The notes: generated by a model from the letters alone, not told the origin. A stretch of DNA of 64,000 nt from Clostridia bacterium (GCA_910574475.1 CAJTAT010000006.1:176493-240492), one strand, 5' to 3'. Shown: positions 40,811-50,495, counted from the stretch's first letter. Translations and numbers: made by a program.

Positions 40811-42357
40811 TGAGAAGAAAAGAGCGAAGGCTGGAATTGCTTTTATATGCGGCTATTTTTTTGATAGCTTTATTTCTGCGTATCTATAAGCTGGGAATAC
40901 TTCCCTATGGAATCCATATTGATGAGGCGGGGATGGGGTATGACGCCTATTCTATCGCTCACTGGGGATTGGACCGCTACTATAAGTTCTATCCCGTCTA
41001 CTTTCTGAACTATGGCGGTGGGCAAAGCGTGTTATATGGATATCTTTGCGCAGTTCTAATGAAGTTCTTTGAACCGTCTGCTGTGATTTTGCGTATTCCT
41101 GCCGTCTGCTTTGGAATTCTTACCTGGATTTTTGGAAGCCTCATCACAAGAGAAATTCTGGGAAGAAAAGCAGGACTATTGGGATCTGTCCTCCTTGCCA
41201 TCTGCCCTTGCTTTATTTTACATTCCCGCTTGGGTATGGATTGTTACCTCTTTCTGGGAGCTTCTACAGTCTCCCTCTATTGTTGTGTCCGGGCGGTGAA
41301 TGAAGATACAAATAAGAATAGAACTCTGCTTTATGGGGCGGCAGGGCTGGGATTTGGTATCAGCCTTTATACGTATGCCCTTAGTTGGCTGGCCGTGCCA
41401 ATATTTCTGATTTTTCTGCTTGTCTATCTGCTTTATATCCGTAAAATAAATTGGAAACAGATATTGTGTATGGGAGTTCCCCTGGGAATTTTGGCAGCCC
41501 CCTTGATTCTGATGGTAGCCATCAACACCTTCCAACTGCCTGAGATCGTTACAGGGCGCTTTACAATCCCACGTCTTACAGAATTCAGAGGTGCAGAGAT
41601 ATCTCTGAAACATGTGATTAACAATATTCCTGTATTGATTCAGGCTTATTTTTTCCATGACCAGTTTCCATACAATTCTCTTCCCACCTATTTTACTTTA
41701 TATCTGATATCAGTGCCATTTGCCATGGTGGGGATTGGGAAAAGCGTGGTACGAACTATAGATACGGTAAAAGAAAGGCAGTTTTTTGCACCTGCCCTCA
41801 TTTTGCTTTGGTTTTTGGCTCAGACTTGTATGGGACTTGTCATTAAGGAGCCAAATGTAAATAAATTGAACGGAGTCTTCTTTTCTCTGGCTTTTCTCGC
41901 CGTCTATGGAATACGGGAATGTTATAGTTCCATTCAAAAGGGATATTGGAAAAAATATTTTGTGGCAGGAATTTCAGCTTTGTATGTGATTTTTTTCCTG
42001 TCATTTGGAACATATTATTTTACAGAGTACACGGAAGACACGTTTCCTCTGCCCTATTTTGACGGAACCACGTATGCAGACATTCTGGATGAATGGGAGG
42101 AAACAATCGGTGATCGGGATGTGTATGTTGATTCTCTCTATATTTACTATCCTTTAGGCGAAAAGCTTTCCCCTATAGAATTTCAGTTGATTGAACAGGG
42201 ATTGGAGAAAAGAGGGAAGATTCACTTTGGACTTCCAGAAGAGCAGGATGAGAATGGCTTTTATTTGATTTTCCGGGAAGAAAATTATGCGGATCAGTTG
42301 AAAGAGTCCGGCTTCCAAATGGAAGAGGCAGGAATGTACAAGGTTTTATACAAATAG
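40810..42357 (+). CDS. membrane glycosyltransferase, GT39/ArnT-like (GT-C)
   Basis: About 515 residues with about 11 membrane segments and a C-terminal extracytoplasmic domain (about 420-515). The first outer loop GILPYGIHIDEAGMGYDAYS carries the Asp-Glu pair characteristic of PMT/ArnT-type GT-C enzymes that use polyprenyl-phosphate sugars. It starts at a GTG that overlaps the prfA stop (TAGTG), with GGAGGAG upstream, so the glycan locus is physically coupled to the housekeeping operon. Acceptor unknown. Confidence 0.85.
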   Translation: MRRKERRLELLLYAAIFLIALFLRIYKLGILPYGIHIDEAGMGYDAYSIAHWGLDRYYKFYPVYFLNYGGGQSVLYGYLCAVLMKFFEPSAVILRIPAVCFGILTWIFGSLITREILGRKAGLLGSVLLAICPCFILHSRLGMDCYLFLGASTVSLYCCVRAVNEDTNKNRTLLYGAAGLGFGISLYTYALSWLAVPIFLIFLLVYLLYIRKINWKQILCMGVPLGILAAPLILMVAINTFQLPEIVTGRFTIPRLTEFRGAEISLKHVINNIPVLIQAYFFHDQFPYNSLPTYFTLYLISVPFAMVGIGKSVVRTIDTVKERQFFAPALILLWFLAQTCMGLVIKEPNVNKLNGVFFSLAFLAVYGIRECYSSIQKGYWKKYFVAGISALYVIFFLSFGTYYFTEYTEDTFPLPYFDGTTYADILDEWEETIGDRDVYVDSLYIYYPLGEKLSPIEFQLIEQGLEKRGKIHFGLPEEQDENGFYLIFREENYADQLKESGFQMEEAGMYKVLYK

Positions 42358-42366
42358 GAGAGTTTC

Positions 42367-43368
42367 ATGGCAAATACACGCAGCCAAACGGTAGACGCTT
42401 TAAAGGGAATGGCAATCCTGATTGTGATGGTGGGACATGTATTGACTTGGAATCATATGGAGGATGGCTACCTTTACGATGGAATTAAAGTCATTCAGAT
42501 GCCGCTGTTTATAATGATCAGCGGCTATCTGTGTGGAATTGGCCGCCGGGCCCAGAGTGTGACCCAGTACGGAAAAATTCTAAAAAAGCGTGGGATTGCT
42601 TATTTGGTTCCATTTTTTTTCTGGATTATCTTACTGCATCCCCTGGATCCTCTATCTAATATAATAGATACACTCTTTTGTCTGGATAAAGGATTGTGGT
42701 TTTTGATGACCTTGTTTCTTTTGAACGTTATGATCTACACGGCTCAGTTGGCAGAGGCAATGGCGGCCAGATATAAAAGACAAGTATTCTGGCTGGTTTA
42801 TCTGGGATTGACAGGCTTTGTGGTACTGCAAACTCTGCTTGGCTGGGAGTTTTTAAGTCCGGGCTTAACCAGACTGTATCTTCCTTTCTATCTGGCAGGA
42901 TATCTGTCTGGGGAGCATCGGGAAGTATGTGCAAAAATAGGAGAGACCTGGAAAGCTTTGGCCTGTGTCCTGGCTGCAGGCGGTTTGCTATATTTGGTGA
43001 TAGTCTGCGACCTTCTGGATGTGGGGAGTCTGATGCTTTTAGGCCGGCAAATCCTTGCCTCTTTCCTGGGCTGCTATGTAGTAATTTATCTGGTAGCCTT
43101 ATGGAGGGATGGAAAGGGAAAGCGTTTTTTGGCCTGGCTTGGGGGTTATACCCTTGAGATCTATGTGTTGCATTTTCATTTTGCAACCCTGTTAAATCAG
43201 GGGAAAGCTTATACCCTTTACAGCCTGGAAGGATTGCTGTTTGCTCTAGCATCCTTTGTGGTGATGAGTGGGATTACGGCTGCAATTATAGTAGTGACAA
43301 AGAAAATTCCTCTGTTAGACTTCCTTTTGTACGGGAAGCTTTGTCAGAAAAAAGAAATTGGAGGGTGA
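42367..43368 (+). CDS. acyltransferase 3 family, sugar O-acetyltransferase
   Basis: 333 residues with about 10 membrane helices. SQTVDALKGMAILIVMVGHVL (His) and MPLFIMISGYLCG match the Fucose-4-O-acetylase/Acyl_transf_3 family, and YTLEIYVLHFHF is in the last third. It is probably an O-acetylase of the glycan made here. AGGAG precedes the ATG. It is one base from the MBOAT gene. Confidence 0.9.
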   Translation: MANTRSQTVDALKGMAILIVMVGHVLTWNHMEDGYLYDGIKVIQMPLFIMISGYLCGIGRRAQSVTQYGKILKKRGIAYLVPFFFWIILLHPLDPLSNIIDTLFCLDKGLWFLMTLFLLNVMIYTAQLAEAMAARYKRQVFWLVYLGLTGFVVLQTLLGWEFLSPGLTRLYLPFYLAGYLSGEHREVCAKIGETWKALACVLAAGGLLYLVIVCDLLDVGSLMLLGRQILASFLGCYVVIYLVALWRDGKGKRFLAWLGGYTLEIYVLHFHFATLLNQGKAYTLYSLEGLLFALASFVVMSGITAAIIVVTKKIPLLDFLLYGKLCQKKEIGG

Positions 43369-43369
43369 T

Positions 43370-44725
43370 ATGGGATTTACTTCGCTTGGATTTTTACTGT
43401 TTTTCCCATCTGTCTTAATCATATATCTGCTGGCGCCTGGTAAGCTGCGGGCTGCCTGGCTTCTTGTGGCCAGTTACGCTTTCTGTATGAGCTTTGGGGT
43501 GAAGTATGGGTTGATACTTCTGGCCTCTACCATCATAACTTATGTGGGAGGTATCTTCATAGGGAACCAGGAGAGATCCCAGGTCAAGAAGCTTTGTGTG
43601 GGAGCTGTTGTCTTTTTGCATATCCTCTTCTTAGCCTTTTTTAAATATAATCGACTGCAAATTTTACTCCCGGTAGGTATTTCTTTCTATACGTTCCAGG
43701 CCATTGGCTATCTGGTGGATGTGTACCGGGGTGATACAAAGCCTGAGAAAAATATCATTCACTTTGCCCTGTTCCAGGCCTTTTTCCCAAAGCTGGTCCA
43801 GGGACCCATTGAGCGCTCTGATAATCTGTTGAAGCAAATTCAGAATTTAGAGCAGTTAAAGCTCTTGGATCTTTCTCGTATTCGTGAGGGAGGTCTTCTC
43901 CTTCTCTGGGGGTTATTCCAAAAATTAATGATAGCCGACCGGATTGCCATTCCAGTCAATGCAGTCTACGGCCAGTTTGGAGCCTTCGGAGGCGTGGAAA
44001 TCCTTCTAGCTACCGTGCTTTACGCCTTTCAGATTTATTGCGATTTCGCAGGCTACACAGACATTGCCCGTGGAGTGGCCAGAATCTGTGGCTTTGAGCT
44101 ACAGAGAAACTTCTGCCAGCCTTACTTGGCAGACTCTGTACAAGACTTTTGGCGGCGTTGGCATATTTCCTTAAGCAGTTGGCTTCGGGATTACCTTTAC
44201 ATTCCTCTTGGAGGAAGCCGAAAAGGAACCCTGCGAAAATATGGTAATGTAATGATTACCTTCCTGGTCAGCGGAATCTGGCACGGGACAGGTTTTCATT
44301 TTCTCCTCTGGGGCGGCTTACACGGTCTGGGTCAGATTGTAGATGTAAGAAAATGGAAAATACCCAGATGGCTGAAGCAAATCCTGGTATTCTGCTTTGT
44401 AGACGCTACCTGGATGGTCTTTCGGGTAAACTCTTTGGGAGATCTAAAAGGTATGTTACAAATACTAGTTACAAATTTCCGCCTTCAAGACTTCGCGGGA
44501 ATGGAACTTGGAAAATTTGAATGGCTCCTCCTGCTTTTGGGAATTCTCCTGATAATAATAATGGATATCTTAAGAGAACAGGCAATCTCCATTTCCCAAT
44601 GGATATTTGGACAGGCTTGGCCAGTCCGGTGCCTCATCTACACAGCCCTCATAGGAACCATCCTGATCCTGGGCGTATACGGAGCCGCCTACGACACCAG
44701 CCAATTCCTATACACACAGTTTTAA
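43370..44725 (+). CDS. MBOAT-family O-acyltransferase (AlgI/DltB-like)
   Basis: About 451 residues, about 11 membrane helices. FWRRWHISLSSWLRDYLYIPLGGSRKG and SGIWHGTGFHFLLWGGLHG contain the conserved Asn/His catalytic region of MBOAT proteins. It channels acyl groups across the membrane for transfer to an exported polymer, working with a SGNH-type partner; the next gene encodes such a protein. ATG 43370 has GGAGGG 4 bases upstream. No D-alanine ligase or carrier (dltA/dltC) is near, so acetyl is more likely than D-alanyl. Confidence 0.93.
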   Translation: MGFTSLGFLLFFPSVLIIYLLAPGKLRAAWLLVASYAFCMSFGVKYGLILLASTIITYVGGIFIGNQERSQVKKLCVGAVVFLHILFLAFFKYNRLQILLPVGISFYTFQAIGYLVDVYRGDTKPEKNIIHFALFQAFFPKLVQGPIERSDNLLKQIQNLEQLKLLDLSRIREGGLLLLWGLFQKLMIADRIAIPVNAVYGQFGAFGGVEILLATVLYAFQIYCDFAGYTDIARGVARICGFELQRNFCQPYLADSVQDFWRRWHISLSSWLRDYLYIPLGGSRKGTLRKYGNVMITFLVSGIWHGTGFHFLLWGGLHGLGQIVDVRKWKIPRWLKQILVFCFVDATWMVFRVNSLGDLKGMLQILVTNFRLQDFAGMELGKFEWLLLLLGILLIIIMDILREQAISISQWIFGQAWPVRCLIYTALIGTILILGVYGAAYDTSQFLYTQF

Positions 44726-44784
44726 ATCATTCCTCCCTGAGAGCGTCCGTTTAACCAACAAAGTTATGACAAAAAGGAGCCTAT

Positions 44785-45852
44785 ATGAAAAATAGTAAAT
44801 GGAGCCAGTCTCTTCGATTCGCAGGAATGGCCGTTACAGTCCTCCTGTTAACCTATTTCCTGGTACAAGTCTGCAACTACCTCCTGGTAGACGACACAGA
44901 GACCTACACCAGAATTACCATGCACGAACTATATGAAAATGAAGAGGACATTGACACTCTGTTCTTAGGAAGCTCCCACTGTCTGAGAGCCTACAATCCA
45001 GAGCTATTCACAGAGCTGACAGGAAAGACATCCTTTAACTTAGGTTCCACCTCTCAAAACTATGATACTTCCTATTATCTTTTGAGAGAGGCAGTAAAAT
45101 ATCATGATATTAAGACGGTATACCTGGACATGCACTATAAGTTTCTCTTCATAGATAAAAAAGATCGGGACTTAGTTCAAGCCAATATTATTACCGACTA
45201 TATGAGGCCGTCCCTGAACAAGCTGGAGTTTTTACTTAATACTTCTGAGACAAAGCACTATACCAATCGCCTGCTTCCCTTCCGGCGGGAATGGCAAAAA
45301 ATCGCAGACTTGCCCTGGATCCAAGAGGTATGGACAAAAAAGCAGTCAGATTCCTATCAAAATTACGATCCCGTGGTAGTGGAGCAGGAATATTATGCAG
45401 GAAAAGGCTTTGTATTTTCCGAAGAAGAGCTGGACGCAGAAGCCATTACCTGGTGGGAGAACTTTACGCCTGTGTCGGAGGATATGGCATCCCAAGTGAC
45501 CTATACACTTTCTTATATTGAGAAGATTGTAACTTTCTGTCAGAAGAACAATATCCGTCTGATCTTTGTCACGGCACCCAGCTTTAAGCAGTATTTAGAC
45601 GCTATCGGACCCTACGATCAGGCTTATCAATATATCAAAGAACTGGCAGAAAAATATGAAGTTCCTTACCTGGATTTTAATCTCTGCAAAGAGGAGTATC
45701 TGAATCTTGGGGAGGAGAGTTTTCAGGATGTAGATCACTTGAATGGGAAAGGTGCAATGACGCTTACAACCCTGCTTGCACAGCTGGATTCCGGTCAGGA
45801 GCGCATTGACGAATATTTCAACCCATGGTATGATGTAAAGAGTGCGAAGTAA
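44785..45852 (+). CDS. SGNH-type extracytoplasmic acyltransferase partner of MBOAT
   Basis: 355 residues. One N-terminal membrane anchor (FAGMAVTVLLLTYFLVQVCNYLL), then a DltD/AlgX-like SGNH fold: LFLGSSHCLRAYNPELF (nucleophile Ser), and DVDHLNGKGAMTLTTLL with the Asp-x-x-His pair. The active site is outside the membrane. It should move the acyl group delivered by the MBOAT protein to the glycan. The gap to the MBOAT gene is 59 bases with an AAGGAG site. Confidence 0.88.
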   Translation: MKNSKWSQSLRFAGMAVTVLLLTYFLVQVCNYLLVDDTETYTRITMHELYENEEDIDTLFLGSSHCLRAYNPELFTELTGKTSFNLGSTSQNYDTSYYLLREAVKYHDIKTVYLDMHYKFLFIDKKDRDLVQANIITDYMRPSLNKLEFLLNTSETKHYTNRLLPFRREWQKIADLPWIQEVWTKKQSDSYQNYDPVVVEQEYYAGKGFVFSEEELDAEAITWWENFTPVSEDMASQVTYTLSYIEKIVTFCQKNNIRLIFVTAPSFKQYLDAIGPYDQAYQYIKELAEKYEVPYLDFNLCKEEYLNLGEESFQDVDHLNGKGAMTLTTLLAQLDSGQERIDEYFNPWYDVKSAK

Positions 45853-45900
45853 AAAGGGAACAAGGAACAGGATTTCCCGGATGTGAGGTAGAATAAAAGT

Positions 45901-46992
45901 ATGAAAATCATGGCGAATCGGATGGACCGCGGATTCTTCCGATATCAGAAAGAATTTGAAGATAAAGCCCTGGAGGTGTTGCGTTCTGGTTGGTATGTGT
46001 TGGGCCAGGAGGTAAAAAGCTTTGAGGAAGAATTTGCAGCATATACGGGGGGTGGATATTGTGTAGGTCTGGCAAGTGGTCTGGATGCCCTTTGGATTGC
46101 CTTCCGGGTGCTGGGAATCGGCCCGGGGGATGAGGTGATCGTCCAGGGGAATACTTACATTGCCAGTGTCATGGGCATTACCATGAATGGAGCTACCCCT
46201 ATTTTTGTGGAGCCAAATGAATTTTATAATATGGACACTGAGAAGATTGAGGAGAAGATTACAGAGCGCACAAAAGCGATTCTCGTAGTGCATCTTTATG
46301 GCCAGGCATCCAAGATGGATACTGTCATGGCTCTGGCAGAGAAATATAATCTGAAGGTGGTAGAGGATTGCGCCCAGTCCCACGGAGCCTGCTTTCAGGG
46401 ACAGATGACAGGAACCTTTGGGGATGTGGGATGTTTTTCCTTCTACCCTTCTAAAAATATCGGGGCCTTTGGAGACGGCGGGGCTGTAGTAGTGAAAGAT
46501 GCGAAGCTGGCAGAAGATTTCAGAGTGTTCCGCAATTATGGAAGTGAGAAGCGCTATTACAATAAGATTGTGGGGGCGAATTCCAGGCTGGATGAGCTCC
46601 AGGCAGGCCTGTTGCGCGTTCGGTTGCGACATGTAAAAGAATATGAGGAAGAGCGGCAGCAGATAGCCGCCCGGTATCACAGCGAGATTCACAATGAAAA
46701 GTTGATGCTTCCTCAAGTACAGGCGGGTTCCACTGCCGTATGGCACCAGTTTGTAGTTCGCTGTAAGGAACGGGATTCCCTTATTTCCTATTTGAATGAA
46801 AAAGAGATCGGGACCATCATACATTACCCGATTCCGCCTCATTTGTCTGAGGCCTATCAGTACCTGGGCTATCAGAGAGGAGCTTTCCCCATTACAGAGC
46901 AGTATGCAGATGAGGTCTTATCTCTGCCTATGTACAATGGTATGACAGATGAGGAACAGACCTATGTGATTGATGCTATCAACAGATTTTAG
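45901..46992 (+). CDS. dTDP-3-keto-6-deoxyhexose aminotransferase (FdtB/QdtB-like)
   Basis: 363 residues. DegT-type PLP aminotransferase: GLASGLDALWIAF cofactor loop, VVEDCAQSHGACFQ, and SFYPSKNIGAFGDGG with the Schiff-base Lys. The N-terminus RGFFRYQKEFEDKALEVLRSGWYVLG and GNTYIASVMGIT match the 3-aminotransferases that make Fuc3N or Qui3N. The neighbouring ketoisomerase gene supports this. No acetyltransferase (FdtC/QdtC) or rmlA/rmlB is near, so the precursor comes from elsewhere and the amine may stay free. Confidence 0.88.
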   Translation: MKIMANRMDRGFFRYQKEFEDKALEVLRSGWYVLGQEVKSFEEEFAAYTGGGYCVGLASGLDALWIAFRVLGIGPGDEVIVQGNTYIASVMGITMNGATPIFVEPNEFYNMDTEKIEEKITERTKAILVVHLYGQASKMDTVMALAEKYNLKVVEDCAQSHGACFQGQMTGTFGDVGCFSFYPSKNIGAFGDGGAVVVKDAKLAEDFRVFRNYGSEKRYYNKIVGANSRLDELQAGLLRVRLRHVKEYEEERQQIAARYHSEIHNEKLMLPQVQAGSTAVWHQFVVRCKERDSLISYLNEKEIGTIIHYPIPPHLSEAYQYLGYQRGAFPITEQYADEVLSLPMYNGMTDEEQTYVIDAINRF

Positions 46993-47048
46993 GAGGCAGA
47001 CGGAACATACTTTGAGTCCTGACAGAAGTGAAAGGAATGGATAGAATT

Positions 47049-47471
47049 ATGAATATCAAAGAGCAATATAGAATATTGGAGTTTGGAGATCTGGGGGATG
47101 AAAGAGGAAATCTAGTAGTCGTGGAGGGAACTCAGGATATTCCCTTTGATATCAAGAGGGTATTCTACATCTATGGTTCAGACAGTGAGGTGGTGCGTGG
47201 ACAGCATGCAAACCGAAACTCTGAGTTTGTTCTGATCAATGTAAGCGGAACCAGCAAAGTGCGTGTAGACAATGGATTTGAGGAAGAAATCATTGAATTG
47301 AACCGCCCCCGTATGGGTCTGTATCTGCCTACCATGCTCTGGAAAGATATGTATGACTTCAGCGCAGATTCTGTGCTCTTGGTTTTGACGAATACCCACT
47401 ATGATGGGAAAGAATATATTCGCGATTACGATGAATATTTGAAAGAAGTAGGAGGCACTCGCACCCGATGA
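47049..47471 (+). CDS. dTDP-4-keto-6-deoxyglucose 3,4-ketoisomerase (FdtA/QdtA-like)
   Basis: About 140 residues, a single cupin (WxcM-like) domain: DERGNLVVVEGTQDIPFDIKRVFYI, RGQHANRNSEFVLINVSG with the catalytic His, and PTMLWKDMYDFSADSVLLVL. It moves the keto group from C4 to C3 so that FdtB can aminate C3. ATG 47049 gives the family N-terminus; in-frame GTG 47028 and ATG 47037 are alternatives with worse ribosome binding sites. It overlaps the next gene by 4 bases. Confidence 0.9.
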   Translation: MNIKEQYRILEFGDLGDERGNLVVVEGTQDIPFDIKRVFYIYGSDSEVVRGQHANRNSEFVLINVSGTSKVRVDNGFEEEIIELNRPRMGLYLPTMLWKDMYDFSADSVLLVLTNTHYDGKEYIRDYDEYLKEVGGTRTR

Positions 47472-48403
47472 GCAAGATTTCAATCATTATTCCTGTATAC
47501 TGGAACTCCGATACGTTGATGCTCCTCTATGAGGATATGAAAGAAAAAATTCTCCCCAAGCTGGGAGACTATGAGATTGTAATTGTAGACGATGGATCGG
47601 GAGATAATTCCTGGGAAATTATGAATCAGATTTCAGATATGGACGAAAATGTCAAGCTGGTGAAGCTGTCCAGAAACTTTGGGGAACATGCGGCGATTTT
47701 AGCTGGACTTTCCCACTGTACAGGAGACTGTGCAGTCACCAAGCAGGCGGATCTCCAGGAAGATTCTGAGCTGATTCTGGATATGTACGAGAAGTGGAAG
47801 GAAGGCAATAAGGTGGTTCTGGCTGTTCGCGCTGACCGTGACGAGGGACCCATCCAGAAGTTTTTTGCCAATCTGTACTATACACTTATGCGGAAATTTG
47901 TTCTTAAGGACATGCCCAAAGGAGGCTTTGACTGTTATCTGCTAGATCGCCAGGTGATAAAAGTTCTCATGATGCTGGATGAAAAGAATTCGGCTCTGAC
48001 TCTTCAAGTACTCTGGGTGGGCTTTAAGAGCGATAAAGTGTATTTCCACAGAAAGGCCCGTGAAATCGGGGAATCCCGGTGGACACTCTCCAAAAAGATT
48101 AAGCTGGTACTGGATTCTATGATGAGCTTTTCTTATTTTCCAATCCAGTTAATGTCCACACTGGGAGCTATCCTTGCTGCCGTTTCTGTTGTGTGGGCGG
48201 GGATCCTGGTGGTTCAGCGTCTGTGTGGCGTGGAAGATGTGGCAGGCTGGACTTCCATGATGGTATTGATGCTCTTTGGGTTTGGGGCAATTATGCTGAT
48301 GCTTGGGATTCTGGGCGAGTATATTTGGAGAGCCCTGGATGCATCAAGGAATCGGCCGCCGTTTTTGGTGGATGAGACAAAAGGCTTTAAAGACAATGAA
48401 TAG
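47468..48403 (+). CDS. polyprenyl-phosphate glycosyltransferase, GT2 (GtrB/ArnC-like)
   Basis: 311 residues. GT2 domain (SIIIPVYWNSDTL; IVIVDDGSGDNSW), where the usual DADLQ is KQADLQEDSEL, a change in the first metal-site residue. Two C-terminal membrane helices (IQLMSTLGAILAAVSVVWAG; MMVLMLFGFGAIMLMLGILG). Such enzymes charge undecaprenyl phosphate with a sugar for extracytoplasmic GT-C enzymes. Its last 60 bases overlap the convergent gene on the other strand. Confidence 0.88.
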   Translation: MSKISIIIPVYWNSDTLMLLYEDMKEKILPKLGDYEIVIVDDGSGDNSWEIMNQISDMDENVKLVKLSRNFGEHAAILAGLSHCTGDCAVTKQADLQEDSELILDMYEKWKEGNKVVLAVRADRDEGPIQKFFANLYYTLMRKFVLKDMPKGGFDCYLLDRQVIKVLMMLDEKNSALTLQVLWVGFKSDKVYFHRKAREIGESRWTLSKKIKLVLDSMMSFSYFPIQLMSTLGAILAAVSVVWAGILVVQRLCGVEDVAGWTSMMVLMLFGFGAIMLMLGILGEYIWRALDASRNRPPFLVDETKGFKDNE

Positions 48404-50464
48404 TTCTAAAGATAGAAGGAGTATGGCGAATAAGTAATACTCCTTTCTTGTTGCAAGAGTTCCCAGATGAAGATTTTGCACACGAAAGCTCAAATCCCTG
48501 GATACAGGCACTCCGTCAATGGACAGGGATCCATGGGGATAGAGATCAACACGGCTGCAGTCCTGGGAACTGAAATGAAGATAGTGTTCCTGATCCTGCG
48601 CCAATGGCTCGATAGAAATGGTGTAGGTTGTTCTACCCTGAGGGATTACAGGCTCAAACTGTATTTCATAATCCAGATCATACCCCGTATCATCTCCATA
48701 AAGAATACCTTGGTAAAAGACAGTTCCATGCTCATCCGATAAGGTAATGTTATAGGATGAAGTATTGCCTTCCATCCCTGGATTCCCATAATACAACTCC
48801 AGAATATTAAAAGGGGTTTCAGCCTCAAAAGTCTGTGTCCAGACTTGTCCCACCTTCATGTCAGGGCCATTTTCCCCAGCCGTTTCCATGTGCTGGGCCA
48901 CTACAGAATCTGTGAGAAAATGTACTTCTTTTGTGTAGGTTGCTCTCTGGGCAATCAGATAGATTCCACTTACAAGAAGACAGAGTGCAGAACTTGCCAG
49001 CAGGGCATAGGAGGATACTTTCTTTTGAAAGAGGCTGCAATCAGCCAATTGGCCAAGACCTTCCACTGCCAGAGCATAAGAGAAGAGAGTAAAGGGGATG
49101 CTGTAGAGGGGAGAAGTCTCCCATAACAGGTGAAATACCATCCCGCCTAAGAGATTTAAGGCAAGGAGGAAGGTAGTATCCGCCCTTTTTTTCATCATAG
49201 AGAAGATGGCATAGGAACAGACCAGGAACAACTGGAGTGCCCGAAAGATCTGGGCATACGCTGCCAGATAGCCAGACTTACTCCCCATAATGTATGGATG
49301 AAGAAGATTAAAGTCCGTACAAAGTGCATGCTCTGTAGTGAAAGAATCCGTTCCGTCTACCCAGCAGTTGAGCTGTTTATTTAGGAGAAGTTTGATGTTT
49401 CCGGCCAATCCGTTTTCCGTCAGCCGTTCTCGTATGACAGAGAGAGTTCCTTTGAGCTTCTCCTCCTTTGTGGGAAGAGAGATGCTGTAGCGCAGATCAT
49501 CCATGTTGAAGCTGCCGTCCCAGCGGGTTCCCATCATCATAAAATGCGTCACAGGGAGGGCTGTATCCCTGGTGTCAAAGGGGACATAATGGTTGATAAT
49601 TCCTTTCCAGGATACAAAGGAGAGTGCAGTGGTAAGGAAAAATAGTAACAGAGGACGGGCATGCTTTTTCAGACTTCCTTTTTCATGCCGGATACTCCAA
49701 AATAAGAATATGGCGATATAGGCAATCAGTGAGGTGGCCCGCACCTGGTAGCCGGTGATGCATAAGATTCCCATGAGAGCCGCCAAAAGGTACTGGCTTC
49801 GCCTGGAGGAGGCCTTGCAGATACACAGCCAGAGAAAGACGGCTGCACAGGCAAACATCATAGATGTGGTAGATGTGTAGTAATAGGGCGCCCACACATA
49901 GGGATAGGGCGAGATGACACAGAAAAATAAGAAGAGAACAGAGGTTGAATTTCCCTTTGTTCTTCGGATAAACATCCAGATGAAAAACAGGGACAGATCG
50001 ATAAAAGCAGTATTGAATAACTGGACAGCCCTCATAAAGCAGGACGAGGGAACGCCAAGGAATTGCAGACAGTTTAAAAACCAATAGGTGATAATCGTAA
50101 TTCCATAATTATTGGGAACCTGTGTAAAATAGGCGTTGGAAATGGTGGGGGATAACTTGTGAGTACTCAGCATTTCAACTGCCTGATCCAGAATCCAGTA
50201 GGCGTCATATCGGATATTTGTGCGCAGGGCAAAGACAAAACCTATCTGTGCCAGGATTAGAAATCCCCATAAAAAGAAGGCGGCATACTTTAAAAACTTG
50301 TCATCTTTGTGGAGAAGAAAGCGACGGATAAAAAAAAGGCAGAGAAAAAGCTCAATACCAAGAATCCATCCAGATACCGCATGGATCAAAGTATAAGTAT
50401 TTAAAAATAAGAGTAAACTTAAAGTGCTCCAAAAAATGAGTTTGTTCCAGGCATTTGATTTCAT
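48344..50464 (-). CDS. large membrane glycosyltransferase (GT-C) with extracytoplasmic domain
   Basis: 706 residues. About 12 membrane helices (1-530), an outer beta-sandwich-like domain (about 540-670: VWTQTFEAETPFNILELYYG; EPVIPQGRTTYTISIEPLAQ), then a final helix. No family name is certain, but it is clearly paralogous to the protein at 55024: shared AVEMLxTHxxS…NNYxITIxTYWFL, YVWAxxxYTxTxSM and WVDGTD motifs at the same positions. It is the only minus-strand gene of this locus and overlaps the 3' end of the GT2 gene by 60 bases. A polyprenyl-phosphate sugar donor is inferred. Confidence 0.8.
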   Translation of the reverse strand: MKSNAWNKLIFWSTLSLLLFLNTYTLIHAVSGWILGIELFLCLFFIRRFLLHKDDKFLKYAAFFLWGFLILAQIGFVFALRTNIRYDAYWILDQAVEMLSTHKLSPTISNAYFTQVPNNYGITIITYWFLNCLQFLGVPSSCFMRAVQLFNTAFIDLSLFFIWMFIRRTKGNSTSVLFLFFCVISPYPYVWAPYYYTSTTSMMFACAAVFLWLCICKASSRRSQYLLAALMGILCITGYQVRATSLIAYIAIFLFWSIRHEKGSLKKHARPLLLFFLTTALSFVSWKGIINHYVPFDTRDTALPVTHFMMMGTRWDGSFNMDDLRYSISLPTKEEKLKGTLSVIRERLTENGLAGNIKLLLNKQLNCWVDGTDSFTTEHALCTDFNLLHPYIMGSKSGYLAAYAQIFRALQLFLVCSYAIFSMMKKRADTTFLLALNLLGGMVFHLLWETSPLYSIPFTLFSYALAVEGLGQLADCSLFQKKVSSYALLASSALCLLVSGIYLIAQRATYTKEVHFLTDSVVAQHMETAGENGPDMKVGQVWTQTFEAETPFNILELYYGNPGMEGNTSSYNITLSDEHGTVFYQGILYGDDTGYDLDYEIQFEPVIPQGRTTYTISIEPLAQDQEHYLHFSSQDCSRVDLYPHGSLSIDGVPVSRDLSFRVQNLHLGTLATRKEYYLFAILLLSLELFIVFKAFCLIHQKRRPIP

Positions 50465-50466
50465 AG

Positions 50467-50495
50467 TTGCATCATTTCTCCAATTTGTTTATAAT
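50467..50495 (+). promoter_or_regulatory. candidate promoter in the divergent gap
   Basis: TTGCAT (50467-50472), 17 bases, TATAAT (50490-50495) precede the GT2 gene at 50560. The -35 match is only TTG, the -10 is perfect. The region is the 95-base gap between this gene and the minus-strand membrane protein. Confidence 0.4.

Noticed and set aside
43370-45852. A dlt (teichoic-acid D-alanylation) operon
   Set aside because: MBOAT plus SGNH proteins resemble DltB/DltD, but dltA and dltC are absent and other acyltransferases and sugar genes surround them, so acetylation-type acylation is more likely.
45595-46842. 415-codon open frame antisense to the SGNH and FdtB genes
   Set aside because: It overlaps two well-supported genes completely, has no recognisable domain and has an unnatural His/Cys/Ile-rich composition.
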